42,117 nt of DNA from an uncultured Chitinophagaceae bacterium (GTDB lineage Bacteria > Bacteroidota > Bacteroidia > Chitinophagales > Chitinophagaceae), in the NCBI GenBank assembly GCA_936908745.1, contig CAKZFX010000003.1, forward strand, positions 1 through 42,117. Direction: 5' to 3'. Position numbers and translations under genes: made by a program. Below are positions 23,589-32,051 of the stretch, one piece after another (the stretch's first letter is position 1; each line of letters begins with the position of its first letter). The notes under the pieces were generated by a model that worked only from the letters and a program-made list of their open reading frames with translations, was not told where the DNA came from and searched no databases.

Positions 23589-23592
23589 TAAT

Positions 23593-26265
23593 ATGGCCCA
23601 ACAGAAGAAAAAGAAAGCCGCTGAGAATCCTAAGAACAAACCGGTCAAGCCCAACGCCTCATCCTTTCAACAGGAAAAAGAAGAGAATATAGATTGGAAA
23701 AAGCTGGTCAAGGATGAACGCACCTGGAAGATAATAGGCGCCGCCTCTGTGCTGGTGTCCCTTTTTCTCTTTTTATCCTTCTTTTCTTACCTCTTTACAT
23801 GGGAAACAGACCAGGCCATTGCCCAACAAGGCTTTTCCGCTTTGCTGGATAACGATAAGCCGGTAGCCAACCTGCTCGGACGGCTCGGCGCTGTGGTTTC
23901 TTACTTTTTTATCGTCAAAGCATTCGGGATCGCTTCCTTTTTGATATGCACTTTCTTCTTCGTGGTGGGTGTCAACCTGCTGTTTCGCCGCAAAGTCTTT
24001 TCTATCTGGCGCAACCTTAAATATGTTACCGTTGGTCTCGTGGTGCTGTCTGTGTTGCTGGCCTTCGTATTTCAGAAAAGCAGTTTTCAATCCTTTGGTG
24101 GCGGCGCTGGCGAAATGATCAGCGATAAACTACAAGGTGCATTGGGTGGCGTGGGTACAGGAGCGGTTTTGCTGCTGATCGCTGTCGGTTATATTATCTG
24201 GCAATTCAACCCGACATTTAAGCTGCCTGAAAAGAAAGAACAGGTGATTACCGGGTCGGAAGAAACGACAGTCACCGAAACAGCGGAAGAAGAGCAACAA
24301 CCTGTTTTTACGCCGGTGGCTAAAACCATCAATGATATTTATAAAGAAGGAAACACCGAGCAACTGAAAGGCAACTCCATGAAAGAAGCCGGTGGAATGC
24401 TGACGCAAAATCCAACAGAAGACAAGCCGCTGCATGAATTTAAGATCATCGAAAAGGACGAACCGGTTGAAGAAGAGCCGGTGCCAAACTTTCAAAATAC
24501 ACAGCCTGTTATCGAAACAGAAATTGTCAATGATCTTCTTAATCAGCATGATGATCTGAATGTTACGCAAGAATTATCAACTGATGTGCCGGAAGAAGAG
24601 GAGGAAGAGCAAGAGCCGGTAATGGAAATAGTGAAGCCGGTAAAGGAAAAAGCGGCAGATAAAAAACCGGGCGACGATTTAGAATTAGAGATCAAAACAG
24701 CGCCGGAAGAACCAGCAGAAGAAGAAATAAAAACAGAAACAAGCAAGCCGGTTCCGGCAGAAAAATATGACCCGGTACTGGGATTACGCAACTATAAATA
24801 CCCGACGCTTGACCTGCTGGAAAGCCACGGGAGCGAAAAAATAGTGCAGGACCCTGCCGAACTGGAAGCAAACAAAAACCAGATCATTTCCACGCTTCGC
24901 AACTATTCGATCGAGATCCAGAAAATATCGGCTACAGTGGGGCCAACGGTGACCTTGTACGAGATCATCCCGGCCGCCGGTGTCCGCATTTCCCGGATCA
25001 AAAACCTGGAAGATGATATTGCCCTGAGCCTGGCTGCTTTGGGCATCCGTATCATCGCCCCGATCCCTGGAAAGGGGACGATTGGTATTGAAGTGCCCAA
25101 CACCCGCAAAACGGTGGTGAGCATGAAAACCCTGCTGGAATCCGAGAAATACAAGAACAACAGTTTCTCCCTGCCGATCGCCATCGGCAAGAAAATCGAC
25201 AACGAAAACTTCATTGTCGATCTTGCCAGCATGCCTCACTTACTGATGGCCGGTGCCACCGGCCAGGGTAAATCGGTAGGTCTGAATGCAATCCTCGTTT
25301 CGCTGCTTTATAAGAAACACCCATCGCAACTAAAATTTGTATTAGTCGATCCTAAAAAGGTGGAACTCAGTATTTATAGAACAATTGAAAAACACTTTTT
25401 GGCGAAATTGCCGAACGAAGATGAGGCCATTATCACCGATACAAAAAAGGTAATCAATACCCTTAATGCCCTGTGTATTGAGATGGACAACCGCTACGAT
25501 TTGCTGAAAGAAGCCGGTTGCCGCAACATTAAAGAATACAACGAAAAATTCGTTTCCCGCAAACTGAACCCCGAAAAAGGACACCAGTTCCTGCCGTTTA
25601 TTGTACTGGTGGTAGACGAGTTTGCCGACCTGATCATGACCGCCGGAAAGGAAGTGGAAATGCCCATCGCAAGGCTGGCACAGCTGGCCCGTGCGGTAGG
25701 TATTCACCTGATCATTGCTACACAGCGTCCGTCGGTAAACATCATTACCGGTACGATCAAGGCCAACTTCCCGGCACGTATTGCGTTCAAAGTTTCGTCA
25801 AAAATCGACTCCCGGACCATCCTCGATACCGGCGGCGCCGAGCAACTGATCGGGAAAGGGGACATGCTGATTTCACATAACGGTGAAGTGGTGAGGTTGC
25901 AATGTGCCTTTGTGGACACACCGGAAGTGGACAGGATCGTTGACTTTATCGGCTACCAGGATGGCTATCCTGAACCGTTCCTGTTGCCAGAATACGTGGA
26001 CGAAAAAGAACTGGAAGGAAAAGACTTTGATATGAATGACCGCGACTCGCTGTTTGAAGACGCGGCAAGACTCATCGTTCAAAACCAGATTGGTTCTACC
26101 TCTTTATTACAACGCCGCATGAAACTCGGTTACAATCGCGCCGGCCGCCTGATGGACCAACTGGAAGCTGCCGGTATCGTTGGCCCGAACCAGGGCAGTA
26201 AGGCAAGAGATGTATTAATTAAAACGGATATGGAACTCCAGCAACACCTGGATGCGTTGAGTTAG
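23593..26265 (+). CDS. ftsK: DNA translocase FtsK
   Basis: This 890-residue protein pumps chromosomal DNA through the division septum and aids dimer resolution. It begins with a lysine-rich tail (MAQQKKKKAAENP), then four transmembrane segments between about residues 55 and 205, a long acidic Pro/Glu linker (about 215-395), and the motor. In the motor, IEVPNTRKTVVS precedes the Walker A GATGQGKS (554-561) and VVDEFADLIM is the Walker B. ATQRPSVNIITGTIKANFP follows. The C-terminal gamma winged helix (SLLQRRMKLGYNRAGRLMDQ) reads polar DNA motifs. The frame extends to 23422 through repeat; ATG 23593 directly follows a -7 box. Confidence 0.96.
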   Translation: MAQQKKKKAAENPKNKPVKPNASSFQQEKEENIDWKKLVKDERTWKIIGAASVLVSLFLFLSFFSYLFTWETDQAIAQQGFSALLDNDKPVANLLGRLGAVVSYFFIVKAFGIASFLICTFFFVVGVNLLFRRKVFSIWRNLKYVTVGLVVLSVLLAFVFQKSSFQSFGGGAGEMISDKLQGALGGVGTGAVLLLIAVGYIIWQFNPTFKLPEKKEQVITGSEETTVTETAEEEQQPVFTPVAKTINDIYKEGNTEQLKGNSMKEAGGMLTQNPTEDKPLHEFKIIEKDEPVEEEPVPNFQNTQPVIETEIVNDLLNQHDDLNVTQELSTDVPEEEEEEQEPVMEIVKPVKEKAADKKPGDDLELEIKTAPEEPAEEEIKTETSKPVPAEKYDPVLGLRNYKYPTLDLLESHGSEKIVQDPAELEANKNQIISTLRNYSIEIQKISATVGPTVTLYEIIPAAGVRISRIKNLEDDIALSLAALGIRIIAPIPGKGTIGIEVPNTRKTVVSMKTLLESEKYKNNSFSLPIAIGKKIDNENFIVDLASMPHLLMAGATGQGKSVGLNAILVSLLYKKHPSQLKFVLVDPKKVELSIYRTIEKHFLAKLPNEDEAIITDTKKVINTLNALCIEMDNRYDLLKEAGCRNIKEYNEKFVSRKLNPEKGHQFLPFIVLVVDEFADLIMTAGKEVEMPIARLAQLARAVGIHLIIATQRPSVNIITGTIKANFPARIAFKVSSKIDSRTILDTGGAEQLIGKGDMLISHNGEVVRLQCAFVDTPEVDRIVDFIGYQDGYPEPFLLPEYVDEKELEGKDFDMNDRDSLFEDAARLIVQNQIGSTSLLQRRMKLGYNRAGRLMDQLEAAGIVGPNQGSKARDVLIKTDMELQQHLDALS

Positions 26266-26337
26266 TATACTGTTAAGAAAATCCAGCCCTTTGCAACCCG
26301 GTATAGTCATTGCCTGTCATTGGTAGTGTAAACGCTT

Positions 26338-26345
26338 TATCTTTG
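26338..26345 (+). promoter_or_regulatory. Putative -7 box of the LolA-like gene (TATCTTTG)
   Basis: TATCTTTG matches TAnnTTTG and is 24 bases before the ATG at 26370. It lies in the short gap after ftsK, so the gene can be transcribed on its own. Confidence 0.5.
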
Positions 26346-26369
26346 CACATCTTTATAAAAATCAATAAT

Positions 26370-27020
26370 ATGATGAAGAATTTGTACGTACTGCTTGCCT
26401 TTGTTTTTGCCGGATTTGTTGCTTCAGCGCAGGGAAATGATCCCAGTGCCAAAGCCGTGTTGGACGCAGTAAGCGCCAAATTCAAGACATTTAAGACCGT
26501 AAAAGCCGGTTTTTCCTATAAAGTGGAAAATGCGGCCGGTAAAGTCCTTTCTACACAAAATGGCTCTATCCTGATGAAAGGCACCAAATACCGTGTGAGT
26601 TTTGGCGGGCAGGAGATCTTCTGCGATGGCAAGACCGTATGGAACTATGACAAAAACAGCAACGAAGTAACGATCAGCAACCTCGACGCTTCCGGTGGAA
26701 TGATCACTCCTCAGAAATTATTTACCAACTTCTACGATAAAGACTTTTTGTATAAAATGAACGGTGAGCAAAAAGTAGGTGCTAAAACATTACAGGAAGT
26801 GGAAATGACGCCAACCGATAAAAGCAAGCCTTTCCATAAAGTATATGTGTTGATCGATAAAACTGCGAAAACCCTATACAGCACTAAAGTATTGGAAAAA
26901 GCAGGAGGCCGTTATACTTACACCGTTAGCAGCATGAGCACTAACGCAGCTATGGCCGATAATCAATTTGTATTCGACAAAACAAAATACCCGGGTGTAG
27001 AAACAGTGGACCTGCGCTAA
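26370..27020 (+). CDS. lolA: LolA-like outer-membrane lipoprotein carrier
   Basis: The 216-residue protein begins MMKNLYVLLAFVFAGFVASA, a signal peptide, and continues with the LolA half-barrel pattern: KFKTFKTVKAGFSYKVEN, NGSILMKGTKYRVSF, CDGKTVWNYDKNSNEV, GMITPQKLFTNF, and KPFHKVYVLIDKTAKTLYST. LolA ferries lipoproteins across the periplasm to the outer membrane. Bacteroidota carry divergent versions like this one. An ATG at 26373 is also possible. The longer frame from 26310 would bury the signal peptide. The gene is bounded by its own -7 box (26338) and terminator (27045), so it is a single-gene unit. Confidence 0.88.
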   Translation: MMKNLYVLLAFVFAGFVASAQGNDPSAKAVLDAVSAKFKTFKTVKAGFSYKVENAAGKVLSTQNGSILMKGTKYRVSFGGQEIFCDGKTVWNYDKNSNEVTISNLDASGGMITPQKLFTNFYDKDFLYKMNGEQKVGAKTLQEVEMTPTDKSKPFHKVYVLIDKTAKTLYSTKVLEKAGGRYTYTVSSMSTNAAMADNQFVFDKTKYPGVETVDLR

Positions 27021-27044
27021 AAGAAACCGGGCAAACAATAATGA

Positions 27045-27078
27045 AAGGATTACAGAAAACCTGTAATCCTTTTTCTTT
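27045..27078 (+). terminator. Rho-independent terminator after lolA
   Basis: The stem AAGGATTACAG/CTGTAATCCTT with the loop AAAAC is followed by a T-rich tail (TTTCTTT). It begins 24 bases after the lolA stop. Confidence 0.88.
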
Positions 27079-27089
27079 ACCAGTACATT

Positions 27090-27189
27090 AGCAATTTGGC
27101 TGAATCTCTTACTTTTAATCACTTTTAGCCAATTTGATATATCAATTTGGCTAAAAGTCCATTTTTTTATAACTTACAGCCAAATTGCT
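27090..27189. promoter_or_regulatory. Nested palindromes upstream of the ATPase gene
   Basis: At 27121-27158 lies a 38-bp palindrome with one central mismatch pair: left half ACTTTTAGCCAATTTGATA, right half its complement. Outside it, AGCAATTTGGCT (27090-27101) and AGCCAAATTGCT (27178-27189) form an exact 12-bp inverted pair. All four half-sites share AGCCAA(A/T)TTG. The last ends three bases before the ATG at 27193. This looks like an operator array or the end structure of a mobile unit. The symmetry is certain; the role is inference. Confidence 0.6.
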
Positions 27190-27192
27190 CTT

Positions 27193-28617
27193 ATGCAGCT
27201 TATCGGAAGAAAAAAGGAAATGGCGCTGTTTGCAGGTTTGAAAAACGGTCATGCTTCTGCGTTTGTAGCGGTGTATGGCAGAAGGCGGGTAGGGAAAACA
27301 TTCCTGGTGCGTAAGGCGTTTGATAACCAATTTGCTTTCCACCTCACCGGCATGGCAAATGTCAACACAGCCCGGCAACTGGCTAATTTTTCAATGACCA
27401 TAAAAAAATACGACAGTTCCAGGGAGCTTGAGCCAGCTGCCTCCAACTGGCAGGAAGCATTCGGACAATTAATTGAATGGCTGGAAAAAAGCAAAGCGGA
27501 GAAAAAGATAGTATTCCTTGATGAGCTGCCATGGCTGGCTACTGCACAATCTGGTTTTATGCCGGCGCTGGAACACTTCTGGAATGCATGGGCAAGCGCC
27601 AGAACAGATATCATCCTGGTGGTGTGTGGCTCAGCCGCCGCATGGATGATCAATAAACTGCTCAATAGCCGGGGAGGGCTTCATAACCGGGTAACGCATC
27701 GCATACGGCTTGAACCGTTTACATTACATGAATGCGAAGAATTCTTCAAGGCAAAATGTGCAGGTTTTGACCATTACCAGCTTGTCCTGCTTTATATGGT
27801 GCTGGGCGGTATTCCTTTCTATTTAGAACAGGTAAACCCCGGTTTGAGTGCGGATCAGAATATCAACAACCTATGTTTTACTGCAGACGGGTTACTTCGT
27901 GGCGAATTTGATAACCTTTATTATTCATTGTTTCAAAAAGCCGAAAGACATATCTCTGTTATAGAAGCATTGAGTAAAAAAGGCAAGGGGTTGACCCGTG
28001 ATGAATTGCTGGAGGCATCCGGGATGCCAAATGGGGGCGGCAGCACCCGGATCCTTAAAGAACTGGAAGAAAGCCACTTTATCCGCAAATATGTATCGTA
28101 TGGTAATAAAGAAAAACTAAGTCTGTATCAACTATCCGATCCTTATTCTCTTTTTTACCTGAAATGGATAAAAAAATCCGGTACGCTGGATGAAAACAAC
28201 TGGCTTAACCAGCTTGACAGCCCGCAAAAAAGAGCATGGAGCGGTTATGCTTTTGAACAAATCTGCCTGGAACATATCGCACAAATAAAAAAAGCGTTGG
28301 GCATTGCGGCTATCGAGACCAGCACTTCGTCTTGGGTAAGCCGTGATAAAGACCAGGGCGCACAGGTGGACCTGGTAATTGACCGCAGGGACAGGGTGAT
28401 CAATCTTTGCGAAATGAAATTTTCTATTCATCCTTTTACGATTACAAAAGGATATGCAGAAGAATTAGCAAAAAAAATAGGCGTATTTAAAGAGCAAACA
28501 AAAACAAGGAAATCAATTTACCTTACGATGATAACAACCTTTGGACTTGTTTCAAATGCTTACGCTTCATCAATGGTTAAAAACAGCCTTGATATGGATA
28601 TCTTATTTGCTCCATAA
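27193..28617 (+). CDS. P-loop ATPase with C-terminal DUF234-like nuclease-fold domain
   Basis: The 474-residue protein belongs to the AAA/STAND-like ATPases often labelled archaeal ATPase or DUF234. It has MQLIGRKKEM, the Walker A GRRRVGKT (29-36), Walker B IVFLDELPW (106-114) and VVCGSAAAWM (about 144-152), then a winged-helix region (about 265-310; GLTRDELLEASG) and a C-terminal PD-(D/E)xK-like part, AQVDLVIDRRDRVINLCEMK (Asp393, Glu407-x-Lys409). The role of this widespread family is unknown; genes occur singly and vary between strains. Nested AGCCAAATTG palindromes sit directly upstream. Transfer between genomes is plausible but not shown here. Confidence 0.85.
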   Translation: MQLIGRKKEMALFAGLKNGHASAFVAVYGRRRVGKTFLVRKAFDNQFAFHLTGMANVNTARQLANFSMTIKKYDSSRELEPAASNWQEAFGQLIEWLEKSKAEKKIVFLDELPWLATAQSGFMPALEHFWNAWASARTDIILVVCGSAAAWMINKLLNSRGGLHNRVTHRIRLEPFTLHECEEFFKAKCAGFDHYQLVLLYMVLGGIPFYLEQVNPGLSADQNINNLCFTADGLLRGEFDNLYYSLFQKAERHISVIEALSKKGKGLTRDELLEASGMPNGGGSTRILKELEESHFIRKYVSYGNKEKLSLYQLSDPYSLFYLKWIKKSGTLDENNWLNQLDSPQKRAWSGYAFEQICLEHIAQIKKALGIAAIETSTSSWVSRDKDQGAQVDLVIDRRDRVINLCEMKFSIHPFTITKGYAEELAKKIGVFKEQTKTRKSIYLTMITTFGLVSNAYASSMVKNSLDMDILFAP

Positions 28618-28646
28618 GAAGAACCAGGCATGTCTGCAGTAAAAAG

Positions 28647-28698
28647 CTTCCCGACTTTCTGTCTTCCCGACTTTCCGTCTTTCCGTCTTTCCGACTTC
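28647..28698. repeat. One-armed GACTTTCCGTCTT repeat
   Basis: CTTCCCGACTTTCTGTCTTC and similar GACTTTCCGTCTTTCC units repeat in tandem between the ATPase and kdsA ends. The units match the right arm of the 20365-20486 element in orientation. No opposite arm is present. The last unit ends four bases before the kdsA stop codon. Confidence 0.65.
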
Positions 28699-28701
28699 TC
28701 T

Positions 28702-29523
28702 CTACACAACCGCTTTCCTGATCTTAATCAGTTGCTTCAATAAATCTTCCAGCAAATCCAGTTGCAGCATATTGGCGCCGTCGCTTAAGGCTTTTGACGG
28801 ATTGGGATGTGTTTCAATAAACAAACCGTTTGCTCCTGTTGCAATCGCCGCTTTTGCAATCGTGCCGATCAGTTGAGGATTGCCACCCGTTACACCGCCC
28901 GGCTGGTTGGGTTGTTGCAAGGCATGTGTTACATCCATCACCACCGGCACCTGGTGCGCCTGCATGGCTGGAATATTCCGGTAATCAACCACGAGGTCCT
29001 GGTAGCCAAACGTAGTGCCTCTTTCTGTCAGCATCACTTTATCATTGCCTGCTTTTTTTATTTTATCTACGGCAAACTTCATCGCTTCACCGCTTACAAA
29101 CTGGCCTTTCTTTACATTTACAATTTTGCCCGTCTGCGCAGCAGCCACGAGCAAATCTGTCTGGCGACAGAGAAACGCCGGTATCTGCAAAATATCAACA
29201 TACGCCGCCGCCATGGCCGCTTCTTCATGTGCATGAATATCAGAAACAACAGGGAGGGAATAACGCTCTTTTACCTTACCCAAAATCTTCAATGCCGCTT
29301 CATCACCAATGCCGGTGAATGAACTGCCGCTGCTGCGGTTGGCCTTGCGATAGGAGGCTTTAAACACATAAGGAATACCGAGGTTTTTGCAAATGCCCGA
29401 CACTTTATCTGCCACCTGCATCGCCAGTTCTTCGTTTTCCACCACGCAAGGACCTGCTAATAAAAAGAAATTGTCTTTATCGTACGACTGACCCGCAAAC
29501 AGGTCATTCAAAAAATTTTCCAT
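28702..29523 (-). CDS. kdsA: 3-deoxy-D-manno-octulosonate 8-phosphate synthase
   Basis: The 273-residue enzyme condenses phosphoenolpyruvate and arabinose-5-phosphate to KDO8P for lipopolysaccharide. The conserved FLLAGPCVVE, FKASYRKANRSS, LPVVSDIHAHEEA, DILQIPAFLCRQTDLL, VNVKKGQF and LTERGTTFGY blocks are all present, along with MDVTHALQQP and GLFIETHPNPSKALSDG. The length is standard. A minus-strand -7 box (29528-29535) ends four bases before the ATG. The gene marks a Gram-negative outer membrane with KDO. Confidence 0.97.
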   Translation of the reverse strand: MENFLNDLFAGQSYDKDNFFLLAGPCVVENEELAMQVADKVSGICKNLGIPYVFKASYRKANRSSGSSFTGIGDEAALKILGKVKERYSLPVVSDIHAHEEAAMAAAYVDILQIPAFLCRQTDLLVAAAQTGKIVNVKKGQFVSGEAMKFAVDKIKKAGNDKVMLTERGTTFGYQDLVVDYRNIPAMQAHQVPVVMDVTHALQQPNQPGGVTGGNPQLIGTIAKAAIATGANGLFIETHPNPSKALSDGANMLQLDLLEDLLKQLIKIRKAVV

Positions 29524-29527
29524 GATG

Positions 29528-29535
29528 CAAAGTTA
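29528..29535 (-). promoter_or_regulatory. -7 box of kdsA, four bases before the start codon
   Basis: The minus strand reads TAACTTTGCATCATG: a TAnnTTTG box, four bases, then the kdsA ATG at 29523. The spacing is as for ftsK and msrC, implying a leaderless message. Confidence 0.55.
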
Positions 29536-29588
29536 AGATTTGGAATTTGGGTTGGGGAGTTTGACATTTGTTTTCTGAAACGATTGTA

Positions 29589-30530
29589 ATGACTAAAGAA
29601 AAAATCCTCGTAATCGGGGCCAGCGGACAGATAGGAGTAGAACTGACATTAGCCCTTCGCAAAATATATGGTAATAATAATGTAATTGCTTCCGACCTGC
29701 GGGAGCAAAACCCTTTGCTGGAAGGCACCGGGCCTTATGTTTCGATGGATGTGATGAATAAGGAAATGCTCCATGTGCAGGTGATCCGTCAGAACATCAC
29801 ACAGATATACCTGCTGGCCGCGATCCTTTCGGCCACTGGCGAAAAAAATCCCAATCTTGCGTGGAACCTCAATATGACCGGCCTGCTCAACGTGCTGGAC
29901 ATTGCAAGAGAAGAAAAACTGCACAAAATATACTGGCCTTCTTCGATCGCTGTATTTGGTCCTACATCGCCTAAACAAAACTGCCCGCAACAAACCATCA
30001 TTGAACCGACAACAGTGTATGGCATCAGCAAATATGCCGGCGAGTTCTGGTGCAATTATTATTTCCAGCGTTTTGGTGTAGATGTAAGAAGCCTTCGCTA
30101 CCCCGGATTGATCAGTTATAAATCAGCGCCGGGTGGTGGCACCACAGACTATGCCGTTGAAATATTTCATGACGCATTGGAAGAAAAAAAATACACTTCG
30201 TTTTTGAAAGAAGATACCTATTTGCCAATGATGTATATGCCGGATGCGATCCGAGCCACGATAGAATTGATGGAAGCGCCTGCTGAAAACATTTCTATCC
30301 GCACTTCCTACAATATTGCGGGCATGAGTTTTTCTCCCAAAGAAATTTCAGCGGAAATCAAAAAGCATATTCCTGAATTTACCATTGACTACAAACCTGA
30401 TTACAGGCAGGCCATTGCCGATAGCTGGCCCCAAAGCATTGATGATTCAGTAGCCGGAAAAGATTGGGGCTGGAAAGAAGAATTTGATTTGGCGGCGATG
30501 ACAAAAGATATGCTGGAAAATCTTAAATGA
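29589..30530 (+). CDS. tdh: L-threonine 3-dehydrogenase, SDR/epimerase type
   Basis: This 313-residue extended SDR should oxidise threonine to 2-amino-3-ketobutyrate with NAD. It has the cofactor loop GASGQIG (10-16), SSIAVFGP (118-125) and catalytic Tyr144-x3-Lys148 (TVYGISKYAG). RYPGLISYKSAPGGGTTDYA and LPMMYMPDAIRATIELMEAP follow. It ends SWPQSIDDSVAGKDWGWKEEFD. These blocks match the GalE-like threonine dehydrogenases described from Flavobacterium and eukaryotic TDH rather than sugar epimerases. The frame opens upstream at 29568, but ATG 29589 (MTKEKILVIG) fits the family. Confidence 0.92.
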   Translation: MTKEKILVIGASGQIGVELTLALRKIYGNNNVIASDLREQNPLLEGTGPYVSMDVMNKEMLHVQVIRQNITQIYLLAAILSATGEKNPNLAWNLNMTGLLNVLDIAREEKLHKIYWPSSIAVFGPTSPKQNCPQQTIIEPTTVYGISKYAGEFWCNYYFQRFGVDVRSLRYPGLISYKSAPGGGTTDYAVEIFHDALEEKKYTSFLKEDTYLPMMYMPDAIRATIELMEAPAENISIRTSYNIAGMSFSPKEISAEIKKHIPEFTIDYKPDYRQAIADSWPQSIDDSVAGKDWGWKEEFDLAAMTKDMLENLK

Positions 30531-30532
30531 TT

Positions 30533-30680
30533 TTTACCACATAGAAACATAGATTTCTTCTATGTAATTACATTATCATTTTCCAAATGATATCAAAAGC
30601 TGGTAAAGAGGTATAATCTTTTCTATGTATCCCTTTGTACCTATCATCGCATGTCGGCAGACAGGCAGGTATGTGGTAAA
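30533..30680. repeat. Fold-back repeat with ACCACATAGAAACATAG arms and a nested unit
   Basis: The outer ends TTTACCACAT (30533-30542) and ATGTGGTAAA (30671-30680) are exact inverted copies. Inside are ATAGAAACATAGATT, TTCTATGTAATT and TTCTATGTATCC units. A GTCGGCAGACAGGCAGGT unit (30653-30670) is inserted right next to the right end, the same small palindrome seen at 32939 and 23449. Confidence 0.75.
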
Positions 30681-30693
30681 GAAAACTTGCAGA

Positions 30694-31455
30694 TTATTTT
30701 TTCTCTTCAGAAACTGTTTGTTCTTCTTCTTTCTTGATTTCCGCAATACTCACCGAAAAGGCTTCGGCGTCCTGTGAATTATTCAGCTTTAAGATCAGGC
30801 GGTCATCATTCGGTGCATCAAACAAACCGAGGCTGCTGTACTTGCCTTTATTCAATGACCAGAGTTCATACTTCTGGTTGGCAGGCAGCTTTACAAGGTC
30901 TCTTATAACGAGGTAAACATTTGTATTGGTAGAATCCCAGAATACATTGATAGAGGCAGGAATATTTTTAGGTGTCTCCACTTTTACCTGCTGCACGATA
31001 GAGTTTTCAGGCAACTCCGCATTTTGTTGTAATTGGTGCAACTGTTGCGACTTTGACTTTGCCACCTCGTTTTCCAGTTTTTTATTCTGGTTGTATAAAA
31101 CGAAAATAATACTGCTGACACCGATAAGCAATGCAACAGAAGCGGCAATCGCCCATTTCATACGGGGGAGTGAACGCACCACGGCGCCGGGTTTAGCCGC
31201 AATGATCTGGTTAGCCGTCATCACCGCTGATTCCTGGCGGATGCTTTCTAATATTTTCTCTTTGAGATCAGGGTTTTGTTTAGCAATATGTGAAAACGCT
31301 TCTTCTTCCAGCGCCAGTTCAAAGTCAATCCGGGCTTCTTTTAATTCAGGATATTGTTTACATAGCTTTTCAAACTCTGCTTTTTCCTTTTCAGAGGCAA
31401 GGCCGAGTACATACGACTCAATGATCCCGCTTGCTATGTATTCCTTGATGTTCAA
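30694..31455 (-). CDS. RskA-like membrane anti-sigma factor
   Basis: The 253-residue protein begins MNIKEYIASGIIESYVLGLAS, typical of the N-terminal anti-sigma-K domain, has one transmembrane helix at about 101-121, a short coiled coil (KKLENEVAKSKSQQLHQLQQ), and a periplasmic RskA C-terminal domain (INVFWDSTNTNVYLVIRDLV, LPANQKYELWSLNKGK). It should hold the sigma factor at 31452-31952 inactive until a signal. The start codon is TTG at 31455, overlapping the sigma stop as TTGA, an unusual coupled start. No ATG is available before the conserved N-terminus. Confidence 0.87.
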   Translation of the reverse strand: MNIKEYIASGIIESYVLGLASEKEKAEFEKLCKQYPELKEARIDFELALEEEAFSHIAKQNPDLKEKILESIRQESAVMTANQIIAAKPGAVVRSLPRMKWAIAASVALLIGVSSIIFVLYNQNKKLENEVAKSKSQQLHQLQQNAELPENSIVQQVKVETPKNIPASINVFWDSTNTNVYLVIRDLVKLPANQKYELWSLNKGKYSSLGLFDAPNDDRLILKLNNSQDAEAFSVSIAEIKKEEEQTVSEEKK

Positions 31456-31952
31456 GACAATAAATTGTTTAAGTTGAATAGTGCAGTACGCAGCTTTTTC
31501 TGGGCCTGTTCAGCAGGAATATTAAGCTGTGAAGCTGCATCTTCTGCCGAAAAGCCGTTGTAATAAGCCAGCGATACCAATACCTGCTGATCCTTATCCA
31601 TCTTCTCCAAAGCGTTGCTGATGATGCCGTTACGAGTTGGAAGGGTGGATACGACAAAAGATATACGTGAATTTTTGTTCCTTAGTTTTGTTAAAGCTGT
31701 TTCACGGGCCAGTTGGAGCATCCAGGTAAACAAACGCGACCGGGAAGGGTCGTACGAATGGATGGTAGAGGTAATCTTTTGAAAAGTCTCTTTCAGCGTT
31801 TCTGTTGCTTCTTCCTCCTCCGTCACCACCTCGCTGATAAGATTATGCAATGCACCGGCATACTTTCCTACTAAAAAATCGCAGGCCCGTATATCCCGTT
31901 TTTTTAACAGGGCAACAAGTTCGGTGTCGGTGTATGTAGTTGTAGCTTCCAC
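31452..31952 (-). CDS. ECF sigma factor, SigK-like
   Basis: The 166-residue protein has region 2 (ALLKKRDIRACDFLVGKYAG, TLKETFQKITSTIHSYDPSR, SRLFTWMLQLARETALTKLR) and region 4 (ALEKMDKDQQVLVSLAYYNG, FSAEDAASQLNIPAEQAQKK). The YDPSRSRLFTWML block is typical of sigma-K-like ECF proteins. The start is GTG at 31952. It is coupled to the RskA-like gene by a four-base TTGA overlap. Targets cannot be seen from the window. Confidence 0.88.
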   Translation of the reverse strand: MEATTTYTDTELVALLKKRDIRACDFLVGKYAGALHNLISEVVTEEEEATETLKETFQKITSTIHSYDPSRSRLFTWMLQLARETALTKLRNKNSRISFVVSTLPTRNGIISNALEKMDKDQQVLVSLAYYNGFSAEDAASQLNIPAEQAQKKLRTALFNLNNLLS

Positions 31953-32051
31953 GGGAAATTCTACACAAAAGAAATCAATTTATCTGATAACTGGAAGCTC
32001 CGAAAGTTGTTGTTTTCGGCTATATCCTGGCCGAATAAGGGTGAAATCATG

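Noticed and set aside
23422..23592. 57-codon N-terminal extension of FtsK
   Set aside because: It is encoded by intergenic repeat DNA and precedes a -7 box; the basic MAQQKKKK start fits the family.
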